Shown here piece by piece: positions 58,744 to 64,000 of a stretch of DNA of 64,000 nucleotides. Both the position numbers and the translations under genes were made by a program. Positions within the stretch are counted from its first letter, which is position 1. Each line of letters begins with the position of its first letter. Origin of the DNA: Geosiphon pyriformis (taxonomy: Eukaryota; Glomeromycota; Glomeromycetes; Archaeosporales; Geosiphonaceae); contig JAAOMT010000295.1 of NCBI GenBank assembly GCA_016748015.1, forward strand, positions 378,604-442,603, read 5' to 3'. Under the pieces are notes generated by a model. That model made no database searches. It had not been told where the DNA came from and was given only the letters and a program-made list of their open reading frames with translations.

Positions 58744-59949
58744 TTTCCATAATAGTCTAATATAAACAATTTCTATTAATTATTGAAAAGTAACTGGAGT
58801 ATTAATTAAGCCAAAAAACATAATATTGAATTCAAAGTTTTTTTCTCTGGTAATAAACACTGTCTTTTTATTGTCAGCTGAATTCATGGCTACTTGCTAG
58901 TAATTATTGTCTAAGTTCAATGTAGAAAACCATTTTTTTTCTCCAAAAACATTAAATAGTTCTTGAATTTGTGGAGTTAGATAGTTGTTTTTATAAATAA
59001 TACTATTAAGTTTTCTGTAATTCACACAAAAACGGATTTTTCCATTTTTTTTCTAAACAAGTACTACTAATAATAATTATAGACTTATTAATAGTTAAAT
59101 TAACTCTTTGTCTAATATTTAATTGATTTTTTAACAAATAATTTTATAATTGGCAAATAGTACTTAATATATTTTTTGTTTTATTAACATTATATTTTTG
59201 GTTTTAATCTGGTGTTAAATAATATTAGTTCTGCCAAATTTGTTTTCACTTGTAAAAATGTCAGTAAAATTGTTAAGTAACAACTTAAATTGCATATATT
59301 GAAATGAGTCTAAGTTTTCCAAGTTTATTTTTTCTAATTGTTCTGGTTATAACAAATAATATTTTTTTTATTTGTAAATTGTTTGTAATATAATGTTTAC
59401 ATATTTACAAAATTGTAAAAAATCTGAAATGGTAGTTGGTATTTGATTCTTAACTTTGGTACTTAAGTATCTAATAGTAGTTCTGCTTGATATTTTAATT
59501 GGATCTGTATATTAAGATTTTGATGTGTTTATAATTCTTGGCTAATATGTAAAAATTAGTAATAGCAATCTCTCTTAATTTACAAATAGTAAATTTTACT
59601 TCAAAAATCTAAAGTTAATCTCTTACTTTCCTTTCTATGACTAATATATACTAGTTATATAGTAGGATAAAAATTGATTGATTAGTGAAAATAATTTTTC
59701 TCTGATTAATTATTTTCTTTTCCACCATATTGACAAATATTTTTATTCTACTTATAAATCCAAATCTATTTATTTTTTTTGCTGTAATTTCTAACTTTTT
59801 TCTTATTTTTACTAGAAATAAAAATATTGTTTGTGCTATTTTTTTATTTAGTTTAATAATATATGTTTTTTTTTAATTTGTTTTGTAGTATTGCAATGAT
59901 ATTTTCTACATATTTTACATCAATTATTTCTTTTTTAATATTGATTTTT

Positions 59950-60300
59950 TTTTACTAAACTAAATCTAGACATTAATTAAACTATTATTGTTGCTGAAAT
60001 TTCTAGTGCTATTTTTAAATCTATATTGGTGCACAAATAAGATTCCAATCTAATGGCAGTTTTTTCTAAGTATCTGATATTAAATTTTGTATTAGTATTA
60101 TGCATTCATTCTAACATAATACTCTCATTATTATTGTCAAACTATTTAAGTTTCTGCTCTTTTGAAAAATCTAAAAATGTGATATATTATTTGAAGTTTT
60201 TATCAGAGTTTGAATTGTTATTATTGTTATTGCTATTGTAAACAGAGTTAGAACCATTGTTGTCATTATTATTAGAGTCTAAATTAAGATTAAATTTCAA
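59950..60300 (-). pseudogene. dUTPase N-terminal relic of gypsy family A copy 3
   Basis: The antisense translation of this stretch matches the antisense of the dUTPase region in copy 1 (about 7907-8119) over some 45 residues. So dUTPase was present in the common ancestor of both copies. A long ATT-like run at about 60219-60240 corresponds to the Asn-rich linker. No sense-strand frame is open. Confidence 0.7.
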
Positions 60301-60365
60301 TTTTAATTCCAATTCCAAAACACAACTGTTAATTGGTTTTTTTTTTAGAGATTAAATAATTATAT

Positions 60366-60369
60366 ACAG
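60366..60369. repeat. Target duplication ACAG of the solo family B LTR, left copy
   Basis: ACAG at 60366-60369 is repeated at 61337-61340, directly outside the solo LTR. It marks the empty site in the family A internal sequence. Confidence 0.75.
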
Positions 60370-61336
60370 TATTACTAGAGGTTTTTGGTCTCTTTTTTTG
60401 AATGTTATTAATGTCTGTTTGTTGTGAATTTATAACTAAAGGAAGTAGTTAAACCTCTGATAACTGAATTTATCTTCAAATTATCTCTTATAATTTGAAC
60501 TGCTGGGCTTATAAGTGAAATAACCAATTCCATACCAGTTATTTTATGTAGTTATATTCTAGTAAATATTAACTTTTTCTTAGGAATTGCTTGTCTAGAA
60601 GCTCACTAAAAATATGTAGTTACTTTGCTGTAAAAATCAATTCTTTTACAGGAATCTTGTTTGTAAGCTACCCTAATAATTATAATAAGAAAAGAGAAAA
60701 AAATAAAAAATATATAAAAAAAATAGAATTGTGTCTAAAAAAACGTTTTCTATTCAGGCCTGGAGTCATTAACAGATTACTGAAATTGGTAGCTAATTAA
60801 TTTCAAAATGTTAGTTGTGTTGAAAAAATTCCAAGTATAATAATTAAGGATTTGGTTTTTGAATATTTAATTTTTATTTGATTTTGTAAGGATGTAAAAA
60901 ATGATTGGTTTTAATTAAAATATTTAAAAATAAGATAAGATACTATAATAAAATACATTTTTTTAAAGAAAAAAGCTTTTTTTATACAACTTGTTGTAGT
61001 ATTAGTTTTTAAATTTGCATTTTTTTCTTTGTTACAATTTTGGTAAACTAAAGATACATTTTGGCAAACTACAAGTTATTTCTACAAACTATTAATTATT
61101 TCGGCCAATTTCTGCTAATTTCGGCGAATTTTTGAATATTAAATGGTTCAAGGTATTGTGTAGTTTGATCATCTTAATTTTTATGGTACAAATCGAATTA
61201 TTAATTGAATAATAATATTTAATAATTTGATTAAATAATAAGTGATAATTGAAATAATAATAATATATACTAATTAATAATAAGAATTATGAGAGTAATT
61301 TTATGCTAATTAATAGCTAAAATTCTACTGATAACA
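60370..61336 (-). repeat. Solo LTR of gypsy family B
   Basis: A 967-bp copy of the LTR at 61716-62686, ending in ATAACA (from GTAACA) and starting TATTAC (from TGTTAC). It is flanked by a 4-bp ACAG duplication and sits inside family A internal sequence that continues in register on both sides. Recombination between two LTRs of an inserted element explains it. Confidence 0.85.
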
Positions 61337-61715
61337 ACAGTAGTGGATTGTAAATGAGGTCACAATCATTACAATATTTGAAGTCACTAAAAATTAAACA
61401 ATGTTTATAAAATCTAGTATTTAATTGTTTTAAATGCTGCTCTTGTTTTTCTTAACTAGGTGCTAAATCTTGGTAGTATTCATAAAATTGTTTTAAATTA
61501 TTCAGAATATTAATAAATACATCTAAATTGGAAATAAAAATAGTTTCAACAGGTTCTAATAAGTATTTTTAATTGCTAATATTTTGCTAGGTAAAATGTT
61601 TTCAACTTTGACATTTGCTATTCTCCAGATCTTATTTTTGTTATATAGATAACCATTTAAGCATAAAAGCACTCAGTTTTATATAATGTTAAAAAACATT
61701 CCTTGGCTTATCCAG
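61337..61715 (-). mobile_element. Continuation of gypsy family A copy 3 (Cys-rich/dUTPase junction)
   Basis: The first 200 bp align clearly with the reverse complement of about 7500-7720 in copy 1 ('GGATTGTAAATGAGGTCACA' there reads almost the same). The rest is weaker but shows similar spacing down to 'AACATTCCTTGGCTTATCCAG'. It ends where a family B element is inserted. Confidence 0.75.
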
Positions 61716-62686
61716 TGTTACTGGAGGTTTTTGGTTTCTTTTCTTAAATGTTGTAAATGTCTGTTAGTTACAAATTTACGTTTTCTAGAAGTAGTTGAAC
61801 CTCTAGTAACTGAATTTATCTTCAAATTATCTCCTATAATTTGAACTGCTGGGCTTATAAGTGGAATGCCAATTCCTTGCCAGTTACTTTATGTAGTTAC
61901 ATTGTAGTAAATGTCAACTCTTTCCCAGGAATTGCTTGTCTGGAAGCTCACTAAAAATGTGTAGTTACTTTGCTGTGAAAGTCAACTCTTCTACAGAAAT
62001 CTCGTCTGTAGGCTACCCTAATGATTGTAATAAAAAAAGAAAAGAAATATAAAAAAAATATAAAAGAAATAAGATTTTATCAAGAGAAACGTTTTCTATC
62101 CAGACCTGGAGTCACTAACAGTTTATTGAAATTGGTAGCTAATCAATTTCAAAACGTTAGTTGTGTTGAGGGAATTTCAAGTGTAATAATTTAAGAATTT
62201 GGTTTTTGAATATTTAATTTTTATTTGATTTTGTAAAAGGTAATTTGTTTCAATTAAGATATCTAAAGTAAGATACTATAGTAAGATACTATGAGAAGAT
62301 ACATTTCCTTGAAAAGAGAAGCTCTTCTTTTATACAACTTGTTGTAGTACTAGTCTTTGAACTTGCACTTTTCTCTTTGCTACAATTTGGGTGAACTAAA
62401 GATACATTTTGGCGAATTTACAAGTTATTTTACTGAACTATTGATTATTTTGGCGAATTTTCATTAATTTCGGCGAATTTTGACTATGTTAAAAGGTTCA
62501 GGGTATTGTGTAATTTGATTATCTTAATTTCTAGAGTACAAATTGGATTATTGATTGAGTAATAATATTTGATAATTTGATTAAATAATAAGTAATAATC
62601 GAATTAATAATAATGTATGCTAATTAATAATAGGAATTATAAGGGTAATTTTATGCTAATTAATAGCTAAAATTCTACTGGTAACA
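61716..62686 (-). repeat. 3' LTR of gypsy family B element
   Basis: 971 bp from TGTTACTGGAGG to CTGGTAACA. Terminal TGTTAC/GTAACA is shared with family A, but the body is different. It is the best kept of three family B LTRs here (others at 34316-36569 and 60370-61336). Confidence 0.88.
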
Positions 62687-64000
62687 TAATCTTCTCCTTA
62701 AGACTGAGCTCCATCAAAGTCCAAGCACTATCTGTAATGTTAAGATAGTGGTCCAAGATAATTGAAATAATTTGGTCTGAAAATTGTTGAAATTTCAGTT
62801 CTGTGAGTTTTCCAATGTATTGAACTTTCATTGGTTGGAGTATTGGATTTTGTAAGACGTTTTCACAAGTGGTAAATAAATCATAGAGTCTAAAAGCTGC
62901 TCTAAGTTTGTAGTGAGTGTTTGTTGATCCAGCTGCTGTCTTAAATTCATTGTGAATTTGTTTTTGTATAGCCTCAGGAGTGATTTTGGTTGCTTTAAGT
63001 TTTAGTTTTCATTTGTAAAGTGTTTTTCCAATATGAAAATATCTATATATAAGAGTATGGTCATTGTTCTGTTCATTAAGACATAGTAAAAGTTTCTGTT
63101 AAATTGTAGCATTTGGTGGAATGTCAATAGAGGCAATTAAAAGGTTTTCTTTCAGTGCTTGCTTCAAAAGTTCTGGTAACCTCTTTTCAAAATAACCTCT
63201 TGTTTTTCTTCTATAGGGGTGGTAATTCTGAGAATTATTTACTATTGGGGCTGTGATTTCTTTTGAATGTAATTAATTTGACTTCCATTAATCGTTATGA
63301 ATAAGTCAGAAAGTGTTTTCAAAGCTAACATTAATTTTGGGATATTTGTTGAATATTTCGGGAAATAATCATGATAAAATTGACTAATTAATGAAAAAGA
63401 AGAATAAAAAAAATTATTTTTGGATATGGGGTTTTATTTGTTTTTGGGTTTGTGTGTTTTTGTAATTTATTTATTATTTTTGTCTTTGTGTGTTATTAAA
63501 AAGATTATTGTAAAATTATATTGAATTTAAGTGTTCAAGTTTGGCTGTTGTTCTATTATAATTATTGGTTCTAAATTTCGGAGAATATCTTCAGGTTTAA
63601 TTAAAGGGGAATGTGTACCAATTTGTGGAATTAATGGTTCAGAATTGTTTCTCAAGTAATAGTGTTTCAATTTATCTCCATGTGCAACTTTTGCTAGTAT
63701 TTTGTTATCAAGTTTTAACTTGTATGATCCATTGCCTAGAATTTTGTAAATATAAAATGGTCCATTCCATTTGTTTTCAAATTTTTCACTCCATTGTTTT
63801 TCAGTCTTAGTTCTGTGTAAGAAAACTTTATTTTCAACTTTAAATTCGTTGGTTATGAGTGGTAGTTTGTTGTCATGTCTTTCTTTTTGTTGAGCTTGAA
63901 AATGTTCAATATGAGTTGCTGCTGTCTTTTTTTTTCCTTCCAGTGTACTAAGAAGAGTGTAGGCCCTTCTTTGGAGTGTTTTTTAAAAGTTTTTTTCATT
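62676..64000 (-). pseudogene. Family B integrase C-terminus and conserved extension
   Basis: Minus-strand reading from 64000: an integrase tail with 'EFKVENKVFLHRTK', 'KWNGPFYIYKILGNGSYKL' and 'AHGDKLKHYY', like copy 1 of family A. Then come 'LRNLEPIIIIEQQ', a damaged stretch with stops (about 63240-63540), and an extension with 'NYHPYRRKTRGYFEKRL', 'IYRYFHIGKTLYK' and 'IGKLTELKFQQFSDQI'. It ends at a stop just inside the LTR. Stops inside fit Gln and Trp positions. The extension is homologous to 11521-12336; its function is unknown. Confidence 0.75.
62687..64000 (-). mobile_element. Gypsy family B element, internal part, cut by the window edge
   Basis: Starts next to the LTR with a purine tract on the minus strand (AAGGAGAAGATTA). 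The internal sequence carries the C-terminal extension and, near 63570-64000, the end of integrase. RT and the 5' LTR lie outside. The relic at 36570-38078 is a second, older copy of the same part. Confidence 0.85.

Larger units (their letters stand above)
55817..60369 (-). mobile_element. Internal region of gypsy family A copy 3
   Basis: On the minus strand, from left to right: C-terminal extension (about 55820-56700), integrase (about 56700-57950), RNase H and RT (about 57950-59100), spacer and dUTPase (about 59300-60300). The order equals copy 1 reversed. Decay is heavy and mostly C/G to T/A. It is interrupted by a solo family B LTR at 60370 and resumes at 61337. Confidence 0.85.

Noticed and set aside
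60053-60241. 62-codon plus-strand frame
   Set aside because: It is antisense to the decayed dUTPase of family A copy 3; the similarity to an antisense frame in copy 1 shows shared ancestry, not a gene.

Overview
The window looks like nuclear DNA of an early-diverging fungus, most likely an arbuscular mycorrhizal one (Glomeromycotina). This is an inference from several things together: very A+T-rich DNA, small genes split by many short GT-AG introns, a ferritin gene (ferritin is absent from most Dikarya), a MATA-type HMG-box gene, and dense Ty3/gypsy and LINE retrotransposons. No bacterial, organellar, tRNA, rRNA or CRISPR feature was seen.

Only three host genes are well supported, and they sit in two islands of ordinary base composition. 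Island 1 (about 15.1-18.9 kb) holds a seven-exon mitochondrial 3-hydroxybutyryl-CoA dehydrogenase gene and a six-exon ferritin gene, both on the minus strand. The ferritin gene has no long open reading frame; I rebuilt it exon by exon. A possible last exon of an unknown plus-strand gene faces it. Island 2 (about 46.4-53.3 kb) holds a 534-codon HMG-box regulator with a CCAAT/TATA-type promoter and a probable 5' UTR intron.

The rest is a nest of retrotransposons in layers. (a) LINE copy 1 (minus, 1-3066 and 13218 to about 13555) is split by a 10.15-kb gypsy element (family A, plus, 3067-13217) that landed inside its ORF1 reading frame with a 4-bp target duplication. (b) A much more decayed family A element on the minus strand (LTR 23189-24008, internal parts 24009-24626 and 31452-34315) is interrupted by full-length LINE copy 2 (plus, about 24627-31451). 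It is then cut by a family B element (LTR from 34316, internal part 36570-38078). That element carries a 5'-truncated LINE relic in its LTR (34476-35734) and full-length LINE copy 4 in its interior (minus, 38079-44876). (c) A third family A copy (minus, LTR 55003-55816, internal to 61715) holds a solo family B LTR (60370-61336) and is cut by another family B element (61716 to beyond the window).

The most unusual content is the family A element. Its second reading frame encodes, in order, a cysteine-rich module, a dUTPase, reverse transcriptase, RNase H, integrase and a roughly 270-residue extension that family B also carries. Its two reading frames meet in an ATGA stop-start overlap, and the LINEs join their two frames the same way (ATGA or TAATG). 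The retroelements have decayed mainly by C-to-T/G-to-A changes. Most stop codons that can be aligned between copies replace Trp, Gln or Arg codons. The oldest copies are almost pure A+T, so mutation resembling repeat-induced or methylation-linked deamination is likely.
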